Shown here in pieces: positions 35,373-48,413 of a stretch of 64,000 nt of DNA. A model generated the notes under the pieces. That model ran no database searches, had not been told where the DNA came from, and saw nothing but the letters and a program-made list of their open reading frames with translations. Each line of letters starts with the position of its first letter. Position 1 is the first letter of the stretch. A program made the translations under genes and the position numbers. Origin of the DNA: Phoronis australis (lineage: Eukaryota; Phoronida; Phoronidae); contig NMRA01000531.1 of NCBI GenBank assembly GCA_002633005.1, forward strand, positions 199,715 through 263,714. The letters run 5' to 3'.

Positions 35373-38214
35373 GTACTGGTCGTTACTATCACACCAATTG
35401 CTGGAATGTTTTTACATACTGTGGATCACTGTCATGTTATATACTATCTATGAGATTTGTCCTGTGGTCTGCTTTCGTTTTGTCAAGAAGTTTGTACAGT
35501 GTTCGGTAACTGTAGACTAGATATACGTTGGGTGGTGCTAATGAATAAAAGGACCTCTTGGTATCTGACAGAACAAATTGTAAACAGTATGTTATTCACT
35601 AGGAACAGGCTGTTTATGTAACAAAGGGTCCCATGTGACTACCTGAATGCATAATTTATTTTTACAGTTAGTCCTTTATAATCATTCAAATAACTCTAAT
35701 ACAAGGCCATTTGGTCATTTTTACCATTATGATGCTAAGCATCAAGCTGATTTGTTCAGCACTTCATGAAAATTATACAATAACGAGCAACCTGCAATTA
35801 AAATCGCTGCGCAGCAATTGAGCAAATATTTACCTCCAGTCGTGAGAGAAATAAGAGACAATTTGAAATGTTGAAAAGCTCATTGTACCATGGTAAAAAA
35901 ATCTGACTGAATGACCTCATTCTCAAGTTGTTCACCAGACTTTGATGCTGACACAGGCTGGATGCAAGACAAGTAAGACTTGATACTTCACTAGCTCCAC
36001 CCAGTGACTGTTTAGCATGGGAGCATATTCCTTACAATAAAAAATTGAGAATTATCCTGACTGATTCCAGTGTTTTGATCAAGAAGTACCCTAGACTAAA
36101 GAATTCCTAGATGCATCATGTTGAAAATGGTGGATTTTGCGTTTTGGTCCATGTGGATCAGATCTTCTTTTGGTTTTGAATCAAGATCTCTGCCAGCAAA
36201 TCCAATGGACATGCGTGTGGCTGAAGCCATTAACGTTATTCTAAAATGTGATTCACTGTAATGTGCAATAAAATTGGAATTTACAGTAATTAACTAGTGA
36301 ATGTCCTAAGCAATCTTACTGAACAAGCTTAGTTAACATCAGTGTAGTTGTGTACCACCATCGGACACAGTGGACACAGTATTCATGATCAACATTTCTT
36401 CTAATCAGTGTTTGGTCAATAAATTATGCTTCCCAGTTTTACTTATTTCAATGAAGGATTATCCAAGGTAGTTTATCACTAGTGTCTACTCAAACAACTT
36501 TGATGGCTTGTCTCTTTAGTCCACATGCAAGGTTGTTAATCAGTAAAATGCAGGCATGTATTTTTTGTGTAGGTCTGTGGTTAGTGGAAAGAATGTGGGG
36601 ATGAGAATCTTGAAAGTTTAAATTTGTTAAGTATTAGTTTTTCAGCGGTTGACATCAATCCCAATTATTGTTGTGATTGTTTTTTTGCGCTCTGGGGTCT
36701 AGTGCTAGCCACATTTCGAGACCACAGTATTTTCATTAATAATTGCGGTGTCTTACTGTTGGCAATCTATCATGGAGCTATTTTCAAAGCGTGTGCCAGT
36801 TATTTTGTTCCGTACCTTCATTTAAAAATTCATGAAAATTTGTACTAAACTGTTGAATTTTCCAAATATGGGCTTCAAATACAAATCTTTTAAAAGCAAT
36901 CTTTAATTAACAAAGGTTCTTTTTACAAGTATCATTGAGGAGAATGCACTGGGAATTTTCTGAGTTTCCATACGGGTTTGGTGTAGATATGCCCTCATCT
37001 GGCAAAAGTTCACCAGGATGTATAAGATATTTTTGTATTTGACTTTTGGTCCAAATATATGTCCTGGATTTATGTCAGTGATTGTTTTCTTACATCTGGC
37101 TTTAATAACTTTGTTTGCTGTTTTGAGCATTTGCTTGATTTAAAATCACATGGCACTACGATGCGCGTGGGACATAATCAATGGCATAATGCATCCAAGG
37201 TTTTTATTTGGTGCTAGCACTCACAAGAGGCCTGACTCAATCTGTGCTTGTTTGTGATGAGTCGGACGTGGCACAGCTGTTTCAATGTTGGTCAAATTTT
37301 AAGCTGTGGATCATATTCAAGTACCGTCACTCACTTGGTGATTGAAGCATTGCTTCTGTTTTGGCTATTTAATTTAATTTCTGTTCTGTATGCCTATTTG
37401 CCTTTTTGCCTAAACAATAAAATTTGTTGTTTTCCATATTCAGCTTCCTTTCAGTTACCATGTGCTCTACAATATGGGCAAGCCTGCTTTTCCCAGTGTC
37501 GTTCCTTCCTCAGCATGCCTGAACTAAACTCTGCACCCTAAAGTTTTGATTCCATTTTGCAGATTGCAGAATTTCAATGGGCAAAAATGGCGGTACTTGT
37601 GATTTTGTTGAGGCTTCGTTCCGAAAAACTAGCACCTATTTTAAAAATCTGAGACACGGTTCCCTCAAAAATGCCGCTATCAACATTTCGACAAAAGACC
37701 AATATGATTGGAGGAACAATACTTTTAAAATCTCTGTTCTAAGTCAAAAAATACTATTGAAAAAGCACACACATTTCATGAAAAAATATAGACAAGTAAA
37801 TAAGAAAAATCAATTTTGTTAGAAAATTCATTCACCTTTCAGAAAATACTTTGTAGGGGTTAGAGCTGACAGAATTTAAGATATTTGCACATAAGTACAA
37901 TTGGTACAAATATTCAGTTATCTTAATGAGCCCATTTCTCCAAACTGAAGTGTGACCATTGATTGGTTTGTGCAGGGTTTATTCCAACAGCTTATGTGGG
38001 GCTTAGGTAGGCCGTGCTCCAGAGGGGGACAAACAATGGGAAGCCATAGGTGTACATTATGTTTCCCCCATTATGCTGCATAAAAAAGGGTTGAGCAGAT
38101 GGTGAGTACAGACCTGTGGACATCCTCAGATCCTGTGCCTGTAAGCCTTTCTCCTCCAATGTACCTATCGTCTTTATGTCGCTGTTGTTTCTCTCTGTCT
38201 ACGCTGCTACTCAG
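35373..38214. other. Intron, nothing recognised
   Basis: 2.8 kb of AT-rich intron. ORFs at 36624, 37248 and 37577 lack recognisable domains. Confidence 0.45.
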
Positions 38215-38373
38215 ACAACAAACCACCACCTGTTCTGCCTGGTAAGAAGCCCGTACTGCCTCCACCAGTTAGTAAGAAGCCTGCTAAGCCTCTACCAGAA
38301 GCCAAATCATCAGCAAGTACACACAAGGCAAAGGAATCTGTAGAGAGAGAGAAGCCAGCCGTGGCTACATTGG
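38215..38373 (+). CDS. SH3KBP1: CIN85/CD2AP-like adaptor, second proline-rich linker exon
   Basis: It encodes DNKPPPVLPGKKPVLPPPVS, KKPAKPLPEAK and a Lys/Glu-rich end. The repeated KKPxxPPP pattern is typical of the proline-rich region of this family, which binds SH3 domains of partner proteins. Acceptor CTGCTACTCAG|AC and donor TTGG|GTAATG bound it; both ends are phase 1, so skipping it would keep the frame. Confidence 0.8.
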
Positions 38374-39556
38374 GTAATGGAAACTATTGGCATGTGCTTG
38401 GCTTGGTTGATCACTGTTGTCAGTGCAAATGGCAATGTATATTTTTGCTCATTCAGCATTATGCTCATAGTGGTGCTCACAGTGGCAACGTAGTATGTGC
38501 TAAAATTTGACTTAATTTTGTGCAATTCTGGAAATTAACAATGTCATAAAAATGTGCTATTCTAAGCAAATGGGAAATTGCTGGTTGTAAGCTGATGGAG
38601 TCTGAAATTTTGGAACAAAACATGTGAATTGGAGTGTACTTGTTATAAGAAAAGAATTCAAAAAGTTTTCTTTGTTTTGAAAAGGTTACCTTGGGATTTT
38701 TTCTTTGCAGATTCCCCTCTTTTTGTGTTCACTGTATAATTACATTTTGCAACTCTCTTGCTTCATCTTATGACAAAAAAACAGTCGAACAGAAAAGTAG
38801 GAGTGTGTGGCGTGCCTGCTAACTACCAATTTTGTTGTCTGGGCAGATATTTTGTGAGTTTGTATATTGACTTATTAGTTTGCAAGAAGACATCCACGCT
38901 ATTGCACCCGCAATGTTGTTGCAAATTCAATCGTGTCCGACAGCTTCCAGCGCATTCGTTGTATTTTCTGCCACATTGAACACAAAGCATTCCGTTGATT
39001 TGTACACCTACTGTCACACTGTCCCATTTGCAAGCATATAGCTTGCACCTTGTTAAGTATAAAAAACAAGTGATGGTTGTCGTGTCTGTGCACACGTTGC
39101 TGTTGTTATGACCAGCTCCATTCCTGTGAATACTGCTCAATGTTATTGTATGCCACACCCGTTCATTTTGCAATGCAAGACTATGTAACTATGACAGTCT
39201 TATCTATTGTGGGAAGCTGTGACTGAGCCAATGACTTCTGCACTATTAGGTGTAAGGGAACTTGGTTCACATTAACTGGGATGGGAGCTGGAAGTGCCTT
39301 CTGTCCACCACGTGTGGGTTTAACTGGAAGACAAGTCATGATTTCCCCTTTCAGGTTGCCATAAGTGGTAGAGCAAGCAGCTTTGGTCTAACATGGCTAT
39401 GTTTGATTTAACTGGCAGATTAATTGCTGTGTTCCAAGAAATCCTGCATCCAGGAAAAAGTTTTGTAGTCATTGGTTGTACATCGGTCTCTATTATAATG
39501 AATTATGATGCAGTCGTTTGGTTGGTGATGGATGTTTGGTTCTAATTCTTTCACAG
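38374..39556. other. Intron before the CPI exon, nothing recognised
   Basis: No gene, RNA or clear repeat seen. The 116-codon ORF at 38823-39173 (-) has no domain. Confidence 0.45.
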
Positions 39557-39714
39557 GCGAAAGTAAGGATGAGTTGGACAGTGTTGGTGCTACAAAGCCT
39601 CTAACACACTTAACGACCACTAGGCCAAAGGGACCGACCAATAAAAGGCCACCATCAGCAATGTTAAAGAAGGAGTCATCTCCCCCTATGTCCAATGATA
39701 CACATACTGAGGAG
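39557..39714 (+). CDS. SH3KBP1: CIN85/CD2AP-like adaptor, exon with the capping-protein-interaction (CPI) motif
   Basis: It encodes GESKDELDSVGATKP and then LTHLTTTRPKGPTNKRP (39601-39651). This fits the CPI consensus LxHxTxxRPKx6P at every fixed position. In CD2AP and CIN85 that motif binds actin capping protein and lowers its barbed-end capping activity. Acceptor CTTTCACAG|GC (phase 1) and donor GAGGAG|GTAGGT (phase 0) bound it. The function is inferred from the motif; the family's lysine/proline surroundings are also present. Confidence 0.88.
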
Positions 39715-39948
39715 GTAGGTGCTGGTTATCCCACCACTTTATTCTTTTTGGCTGTTGGAAAAGACAAAATCAAAACGAGGGCACTTCAGTGTGCAAAACT
39801 GGCCTCGAAATGTTTTAATGGTGAGGCTATTTCCCTCGCCACTAAGACCATCCTGAGCATTTTTGTGTCAAAAAGCTCTTTGGAAAATCACGGGGCTGAG
39901 TAGCTCTTTCAAAATTTGACCACTCCAATTTAACGGCATTTTATCACC

Positions 39949-39998
39949 AAACTAGTATTATCATACCAAGGAAGAACTAGTATTATCATACCAAGGAA
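39949..39998. repeat. 25-base tandem duplication
   Basis: Two copies containing CTAGTATTATCATACCAAGG in the intron after the CPI exon. The rest of 39715-40838 holds nothing I can support. Confidence 0.85.
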
Positions 39999-40838
39999 GT
40001 TTTTCGAATCAATTTCATGGGCTTAACTGGCATATTTCTTAATTTTGCTTTTAAGCAGAGAGTGGAAAGGATGATGTGCATTTAGTTTGGGTATCAGATA
40101 ATGAATTTGAGTCAGTTATTGTCACAAACTGTGGTTTCTAGTTACTTAACTTTGTGATGTTTGGTACAGTTAATTGTAAAACATCTGTAAAACCAGTCAA
40201 AAAAGTTTAGGTTAGAAATTGATGTTTTTCTTTCTTGTATACCTTCTTCAAACCATGCTACTCGCCGTCACAAATCTTTGTTAGATTTTAACTAGCTTGC
40301 TCTTAACCAGGGCAAGTGCATTATTAACAGTAGCCGCGAATTTGGAGCATTAAAGTACATGACAAAAGTAATTTGACCAAAAAATTTCCTCACCCTGACC
40401 ACTAATTCTGTTAATTTCAAATTTAAAGTGATAGGTAATGACTATTTAGGCGACATACTTTTCACTACAGCGTGGCTTGGCCACCTTACTACCTTTCTTA
40501 ATTAATTCCTCTTCATCTCTTCATTCTGGTAGAGAGAGAAGTATACTCTGATATTGAATATGTCTTCTGCTCAGGTGTCATGACAGGGAATTCTGGGTCG
40601 TTTTGTCCGAATGCTTTTGGCGTGCACATTATGAGCAGAAGCCCATGTCGACCTAGTGTGTTGAGTTGTAGCACAAACTGTTTCCCAGTCCCCAAACAAA
40701 AGACTATTGTCCTAAAACTAAACATCACAACAGTGTTGGGCCATTCACAGCTAGAAGATGAGAAATGTAACATGTATTGTAACATGTTGGGGTATTGTAA
40801 CAAAATAAGTAAATCCTTGCTGTGCTGTTCTATTTAAG

Positions 40839-40893
40839 GTGGTTCAGAAACACAACCTGAAGGAGGAGCCTATCCTAGAAGTTCCCAGCAAAG
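40839..40893 (+). CDS. SH3KBP1: CIN85/CD2AP-like adaptor, 55-base linker exon
   Basis: It encodes VVQKHNLKEEPILEVPSK. Acceptor TGTTCTATTTAAG|GTG (phase 0) and donor CAAAG|GTAAAG (phase 1) bound it, and the frame joins the CPI exon to the coiled-coil exon. No recognised motif. It is supported by splice sites and phase only. Confidence 0.65.
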
Positions 40894-42083
40894 GTAAAGT
40901 CAAAACATTGCTGTGAAGTATGAGATCTGTAGCTTACTTGTATATTTGTATTTGGGCTAATTACAGTGCTCGGCGCTTAGCTTAACGCCAAGTCGCATTT
41001 GGTGACTTGGCAAAAATCCCAGGTCTCCAAATAATATCTAACGTTGCCAATTTGACGCGTGCTCCATTTTTAGGGTCTTGCCCATATCTCTGCAATTTCT
41101 CCCATTAACTGTTGTGTATTCATTCCCTAACTCAATTCTTTCCGTCAAGGAACAAACATAGAACGCAAATGATCGCATACTCTGGTCACGTGTATTTCAC
41201 CGATCTTGCCCGATTGTCGATTGTCGCCGATCATTTCGGTCTTTCGTCTGTTTACTTTCTGTTGCTGACTGGTGTGGTGGCCATTGCATTGATTTCTCTA
41301 AGTAAATAGAAAGATTGTGAAACAAACTTTAAGGTAACAAATTTAGGAAAGTGTTAATGTTTGGAAGTCAACACGAACTTTGAAATGAATTTAGGAAGAA
41401 TTGTATTCCTTATATTACTCATATTTGGGGCTTGGAAAAGCACTCGTCTGACGGTTTGCTATTGCCAGACTCGAAAGTTGATTTGTGTTATTTAATGAAG
41501 CAAGCTGTATAGAATTGTCTGACAGTTGTTTCCTACCCAAAAATCTTTTCTCGTCTCGGCATAGAATAAGTTGAGACCAATTTTATAGCTGAAAGTGGTT
41601 GAAATAAATCAAATGTTTATTCTTTGATGGCCAAAGACTTTTTGATACCCATTTGAATTTCATGTCTCTTAAAGCTGAGAGAATCGAAATTAAAGTTATT
41701 TTTGAAAACCCATCAATTTGCCATGTTCTTATTAAGAAAGTCTGTTTTGCTGGATTTCCTTGTCATTGGTCAAAGGAAGCACAGAAATCATAAGAGGTCT
41801 AAGGAGATGGTCAGTACCATTGCCTGGCTGGTGTACACTAGTGACTCAATTAGAACCTCACTTTAGTGTTTAATTGTCAGGTTGTCATGACAGTTGTGCA
41901 AAGCATTTACTATTGGAATCATTACATATAGTCGATGCATCTCAGAGCTAGAAAATTTCAATTTTTTTGTGTATTCTTTTTCTTTTTAGTTAACAATGTC
42001 TTCACTCACCAGGCTTTTCGTCCTCTAACCTTGTCTCATTCCCTTGGTCACTAACTCAGTTCTTGTAATTGTACCTTTTCTAG
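40894..42083. other. Last intron of the CIN85-like gene
   Basis: AT-rich intron without recognisable features. Confidence 0.5.
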
Positions 42084-42409
42084 AGCACAAGCCGCCAGCC
42101 CGACCAGCCAGTACCTACATGAAAACTGCTAATCACGTGTCCGACTCGACAACAACAGGTGGGGGAGAGAGTAGTGAGGCCATCGCAGACTTACGTCAAC
42201 AGATAGGGAAGTTGAAGGAGCACAGTGTGAGCCGCGAACAACACGAGACGCTGAAGAGAGAGCTGGCCAAGTTGAGGGATGAGTTCAGCCATTACAAGAC
42301 GAGCACGGACAAGAAAGTTAAAATGTTGATGAGCGATATTGATGAAGAAAAGAAGGCGCGGCTGACGATGCAAGTGGAACTAGATAGGTTGAAGAAACTG
42401 GTGGATTAG
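42084..42409 (+). CDS. SH3KBP1: CIN85/CD2AP-like adaptor, last exon with C-terminal coiled coil
   Basis: It encodes EHKPPARPASTYMK, a short Ser/Thr/Gly spacer, and a heptad-rich region from ADLRQQIGKLKEHS to LTMQVELDRLKKLVD before TAG (42407-42409). The charged heptads and the RLKKLV ending match the C-terminal coiled coil through which CIN85 and CD2AP oligomerise. Acceptor CCTTTTCTAG|AG is phase 1. With all thirteen exons (giant exon skipped) the protein is about 612 residues plus the missing first residues, close to CD2AP (639) and CIN85 (665). Confidence 0.9.
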
Positions 42410-44210
42410 TGAACGAACGGGTATGGATAGTGGTGGCAATATTTTGTTGACTCTTGTAGGTAAGATGAAGGTAATGCTGATTGGTTGGTGAAGTAGGAAC
42501 TATTGTTGGAAAGCATTGACAACATTTACCAAGTGCTGTTTTTGTTCATGGTTATCTCTCCTATTGAAAGCTTTGGATGGAAAACTTGCTCGTGAATTGA
42601 CAATTGCATCAGTAGGTGGTAAGATATTAGTGCTTCTCAAGTCTGATGTACCAGGGAAGTCTGTTAGCTCACAGCTGTTCTCACTCACGTGTTGCGTGCT
42701 AATCGATTGTTGTCACAGCTCCAAGTAAATTTGGCTAGCTCATTAACTAAATGTTTAGTTCTACTTTAAATTTACTATACCTAAAATGATGGGAGTTCAG
42801 TAGAATTGGGTACATAGACTATGCAATTGACTAAGAGAAACCCATAAGTGCATATCAGTTTCAAAATGTTGCTCGTTAAATTATATCCTGACCAAACGTC
42901 TGAATTCTTCATTTTTACAGTCACCTTGTTTCTGCGTAATGTTTTGGTCCGTGTTCACTTGACCCGCGCTTTGTGTGTTGATCATTTGTTTTTCAGATTT
43001 TGATATTGAGGTATGTCATTCATGGCTTGGTAGTCGTGTAGTGTTCTTTACATATTTTTGTCTAGTAATGAGATATGGTTTCTCTAACAGTTCTTATAAT
43101 TATAGGCAGATAAAACAAATTAATTTGAAAGTATGGGTCTAGTGCAAAATATTACTCATGCTGTGGCTGAATGCTAGTTCAACATGTAATTTCTTTGCTA
43201 CTGGGTAGCAGGTACGTGGGATATGCTTATGAAACCATGTGCCAACATTTTGAGCAATGGAAAACGTTGATTTGACTCTAGATGTAATATTAGTCCTGGA
43301 AGTCATTGGCCATTGATGACCACAGCAGAATAGCAAGAAGGGTTTCTAGCTGAACACCACACAGATGAATTCCTGTTCATTGTCCAGCTTGTACTCCAGA
43401 CTGTTGTTCAATTTTTCGATAGTTAACATATGTGCCATTGAGGTTTTTGAAGCATGTATTTTGTTGCTGATGATTTTGATTACGACTGGCTACATTCTCA
43501 AGTGCTGAATTCATTTTCTTAACTCTATGATGATATTGACTTTGCGTGTTCGCTTATTTTTTTGACATTAATCTATTTCATGGAAACAGAAGTAGGTGAG
43601 GCACAACACTTGATCATGAAATGCTGTTATTGGACATTAAGGCATTTTCAAGTCGTGTTTTATGATGAAGTTAATTATTTTCTTGTTTGCATGTGCATCT
43701 TCACATCATTCCTTTTCCAATCCTCATATACCCCTATTTTCTGACTTTATGTGTTTGCAGCCAAGCTGTGTCTTCTACATCCTGTTTTTAGCTGGCAAAC
43801 ACTGTCCCATCAAAATTTTATTGTCTTGGCTTTAGTCTAAAATTATTAGCCTGGTGGCAGATTTAGCTTACGACTGAAAACTAGGGACTAGCATTTGTCC
43901 TCATCTAATGGGCAGTATATAAGTTTCAGCTTCTCACCACCCATGGTAAAAATTCCAAAGGCCTTTATTTTTGAAGCAAGTTTTTGTCTTTTTGTTGTAG
44001 ATACAACAACCAATTACAGAAGTTGGTGTATCACTCCTCATGTGAATCTTATCTGTAACCATTACCTAACTTGAACATACTTATCTGGTTTGTGAAATTG
44101 TATATATAATGTATTGTTATATGTTTATAATTAATTTTGCTTAAATATTTATGATTATTCGTACCTGGTGTCACTTGAAGCACTATCAATGTATAAAGCC
44201 CACATACTGT

Positions 44211-44216
44211 AATAAA
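44211..44216 (+). terminator. Probable poly(A) signal of the standard isoform
   Basis: The first clear AATAAA downstream of the stop at 42409, giving a 3'UTR of about 1.8 kb. The interval 42410-44210 has no recognisable coding region. An earlier variant signal cannot be excluded. Confidence 0.45.
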
Positions 44217-44235
44217 ACTGCTGAACATTTTTTCT

Positions 44236-47200
44236 GTGTACAGGTTTTCTCTTGGTAAATTGGCTGTCGTAATATTTTGGAAATCAAACTGTATAATTGC
44301 ACAAGAAAGAATGACAGATTGTACCTGTTGTTATGTGACACTGAACAACTAAACAAGGGAAACACAGACAACGAAGTATGAACAAAGTATGGAAAGAGTT
44401 GGGAAGAGCACAGCAGGTGTGTTTAGTTTTATTACTTTAATTGTCCATCTCAAAAAATCCAGTGGTAGGTATTAGAAAATAAGAAAAACTTTTGCTTGGA
44501 ATGACCAATGACAAAAATGAGGAAAATTTTCTAGTTGATTTATTGTTCCACAGTATCGGTTCAATAGGCTTGAATGATAGATATTTTTGTGTTGTAAAAT
44601 TTAATTTAAACATTTTTGCATAAACTAAGTCTAAATAATGACAAAAAAGAGACGAGAAAAGAGGAAATCGAAACCAAAAAAGAGGAACTCTTCTTAAAAA
44701 GATTAAAATTCCAAGCCTTGAGAAGTCTGAGGGTGGGTACTTGCCCAAAGGGTCGAGTGGGTTAATGTTAATACCCAGAGTCACACTGACACTGGACTTC
44801 ACATACGCACAATGTCTTGACCCAGCTTGTTTATTTTGATCCAAATACTGTGGCTGCATGTAAGGAGGTGCACTGCTCATGCCTTGGTTCTTATGTAAAA
44901 CCAGTACAAAACATTGGTCAAGTCAGTTGTACACAAACTGTGAACACTCGTTGTGCCTAAAAAGATTAGCTCGTCAGTTACAAGTATAAGAAAACTAGAG
45001 ATAGGTGCAACAAGACTTTATTAACACAGTGTATCCATTTAATGACATAAAATATGTCACACTTTTTCAATTATACAGAATTTGTTGAATACACGACACT
45101 TTTCATTTTTCACGGTCTTTATTCCGTTGCGTTCATACTTTCTGAACAAAACTCTACTTTCTACTGAACATAGATACAGTAACTGACCTAGCGACATAAT
45201 TAAAAAGACACACTTTTTCAATGAGAATAATTCCAAACAAAAACCCTTATATTTATATGCTTCGTTCTGGAAGCATAATCAAGGCAGAGGAAGTTCTTGT
45301 CTCACCTTTGAAAACTGTGTTACTTGAACACCCCGCCCACTGGGGTTATTAGTCACTTTAAACAAAATACAAGAACAGCAATGCACATACAATTTGATAC
45401 GAAGCTAGCTCAAAACTATTTAAGAAATTAAGTGAACAAAAAATTTTGTTTTTTATTAAAAGCACCTTCTATATATCTAGCCAGATCATAGCAAAACTGC
45501 TACATAAAATAGCAAGTTTGTTCTCAGAACTGAACAGGTCGAAATCCAGGAGAATAAATAGTGTTATTTTATCAAACAACAAAACACTTAAATCGTCATA
45601 AGGTTGAGCCATTGGCAACCATTATGTATCCTGTAACTGATATGTTTGTAATCTCTCAACAAATTCTATCCTTTATTTCTCTTTGATCTCCACTACTCAA
45701 TAATTGAAAAAACATCCAAAGGCCCCTCAAAAAGAGTGAGCCAGCACTGAAGGTTGTGTAGCACCTTAACTTGTGTATTTAGCCAAATTGCTCAAAAACT
45801 AGACATCATTAACTGCATTAAAGTATATATTTTCTGAAAGATCAGCACTTGTAGAATGTGATTTATGCCTGTACCAATCTGCTACCTTGTGTTTTTAGTA
45901 AAATTTAGCAAAAAGGAAGGTACAACCATAACAAAACAACGGTATCAATAAAATGACCAGATTTTGTTTGATATAAATGCACAAGAACTTTCAAAACACC
46001 ATTGCAGTTTTCTCACTTTTTTGCTTTCTTTTGATGCCGCTTTTGAGTTTTTTCATCAAAATCATAAGTTAAATTTCTGTTGGCCTCTCGTGCAAAAATG
46101 GAATACATTCAAATTAATTCCCAAAAGCATTTTGGCAAGCAGTGCATTAAATATGGTGTCTAAATGTTTGATGTAAATAAGACCATGAAGTTTCAAAGTT
46201 TCCCAAATCTGGCCATTTTTCGATGGTCTAACATAAACTTGACGAGCCTGTGCATTTACCTAAATATCTACAAAACACTAGATTTTAACTCAGTAAACAC
46301 TACATATTTTATGAAAGGGACTTTGTACTAATCGGCGGTAATTGGGTTGCCCAACAATGTCTTTGGCAAAATTTAGTAAAAAGAAAGGTACAGATACCAG
46401 AACAAAAGCATTAAATACACATTCAAATTTTATTTCATTATTTATATCTCAAAAACGGCATTACAGTTTTCTAAACTGTCATTTTGTTTCATGTAACTAA
46501 CTAAAAGTTCTTTCATCAAAATCAAACTTCTGATTGTCCCTCATGTATAATTGAAACAGATTTTAAACACAATTCCTACCACAGTATTGGAGAACACAGT
46601 ATAAAGCATGGTATGAGTAAATTTCATTATGAATCTGATCACCGATGTATGAGATATTATGATCCGAATCTAGCCACATTTGAACATTTTGTCTTGGGTC
46701 CTACATAACCTTACAGACAGCAAGATTGGGACAGAAAAACACGACACGCAATTTACAGCATGTTTGAACGGAGTAGTAAGATTTCTATCTCTAAATACAA
46801 TTTGCTTTAAGTATATAATAGACATACAATCAACGAGACAAGGACACACAAACAAACACAGACATGCATATCAGAGATTCTTCATTAAATACCGGGTAAA
46901 TAACCTATATCAAGTATGTAGTTGTTAGCTATAAATGACCAGCCAGGGTTTCCGTTGTTCAGTATATTGCACAAGCTCATTATTTTTTAGAAGGATGTTT
47001 TTTGGATACTCAGTTCAGAGTACTTGTAAGAATATACCACTGACATCTCTCCAGGCACAAACCACCGTAATAACATTTCAGGACTACAGCTTTTGTACAC
47101 CTGACCTAAAAATTAACTTAAAACTGGCCATGGGCTTTGACCAGTGTTTGGATTCCTTGCTTAGAAGGTGGAGTATTAGTTCATCTTTAAGCTCTGTGCA

Positions 47201-48192
47201 TATTACATGTGCAATTTACCATCATATGTTTAAGTACTCTTGTCCAACTGCAAATAGAGTGTTACAACATTATGATGGTTTGGAGCTAACTGATTGAGCA
47301 GTGGTTTTATGAAAACACCAATGACTTAAATGAGATCTAGTAAAATTACTGTAACATAATTCTGTAATATCCAGGAAAAAATAATATACAGGCAATGGAA
47401 TGTGTGTTTAAGTATATATTATGTTAAAATCATCATTTAACCACCAATCATTAAAGTGCACTAACAATAATAACCAAATGACTTTGTACAGAAGCCAAAC
47501 AATACTGCAATATACGCAGAGTACAGGAGGATAAAATATAATGAGATGAATTTTCACACGTTTATACATATTACAAGTAAAGTCAGTCAAGCATGATTGG
47601 TGACTCATGAGGGCATTCTCCTGTTTAGTGACTTGACAGATGTAAAGGGTTGTGAGCCTGTGATAACATCTAGCTCCTTTGTTAACTGACAAACAGTCTT
47701 TTGTCTGGTATGACAACAGGCAGGCCAATTATCTACCAGGCTTATTACAGACTACATGTGAATACAGAAAGCCAATTGGTATGTTCCGAAAGAATAGATT
47801 GTCGTAATTTCGGTTGTAGTTGGACGACTTTGGCGATTCAAAAACTAAACATGATCAGCATTTGGTGAGAAATTCAGAAACGCTATTGGTTTATGTTCAA
47901 ATATGTAATAATAACTTAACTTATATTTTCACAGTACAGACCAGTCAGGCTAGATATGATCCTACTGGAGATTAGATTCCGAACTTGTTGCTGAGCTATA
48001 GAATCAAACAAGTTGGGAGCAACGGGAAAACCACGTAATGAGGAAGTCTAACTGTCCTGGTGAAAATGGGATAGAGCAATTCTTACTAGTCTGAGGTGGT
48101 GTATCATGCACCATTAAATTGACTGAAGTTAAACAATATATCCACCAGCCTCCTTTTCATGGTATTCACTGTATGTGAGGCACTCGATGTAG
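44236..48192. other. Intergenic region between the convergent genes
   Basis: No gene recognised. ORFs at 44437-44880 (-) and 46935-47297 (+) have no domain. Segments near 45890 and 46370 share AATTTAG-AAAAAG-AAGGTACA text about 480 bases apart, and near 46690 there is similarity to 4.3 kb: a decayed dispersed repeat. The 3'UTR of the - strand gene should lie here, but its poly(A) site is unclear (TTTATT near 46430). Confidence 0.35.
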
Positions 48193-48413
48193 CTACACTG
48201 AACTTTCCTTCTTGTACTGTTCAGTCAGATAAGTAAGAAGATCAGAACTTCCGTTGTCACCGGAAACACTTTCACGTGCAATGTGTACAATGTGGTCTGG
48301 ATTTGCCTCACGTGGGCATTTGTTCTGGAATATTTGGCACCCTTTGACGACTACTTCGCGAATTTGGTTGGGGTTTTCCATAACTAGGTTTTCAATTTGA
48401 CCACCGGTGAAAC
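48193..48413 (-). CDS. Death-domain-like protein, last exon
   Basis: On the - strand, acceptor TACTATTTTCAG|GT (phase 1) opens GFTGGQIENLVMENPNQI, REVVVKGCQIFQNKCP and a further helix pair ending in EQYKKESSV and a stop. Together with the preceding exon, the pattern (short helix, LGELGFTxxQIExLxxENP, long amphipathic helix, ending LLxYLTEQY) resembles a Death domain, which assembles signalling complexes for apoptosis or innate immunity. The family's usual Trp in helix 4 is missing. I cannot name the subfamily. The gene is convergent to the CIN85-like gene. Confidence 0.65.

Noticed and set aside
44437-44880. 147-codon ORF on the - strand in the intergenic region
   Set aside because: No domain or conserved pattern, Phe/Leu/Ser-rich as expected from AT-rich DNA.
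46935-47297. 120-codon ORF on the + strand
   Set aside because: No recognisable motif; overlaps intergenic sequence next to a decayed repeat.
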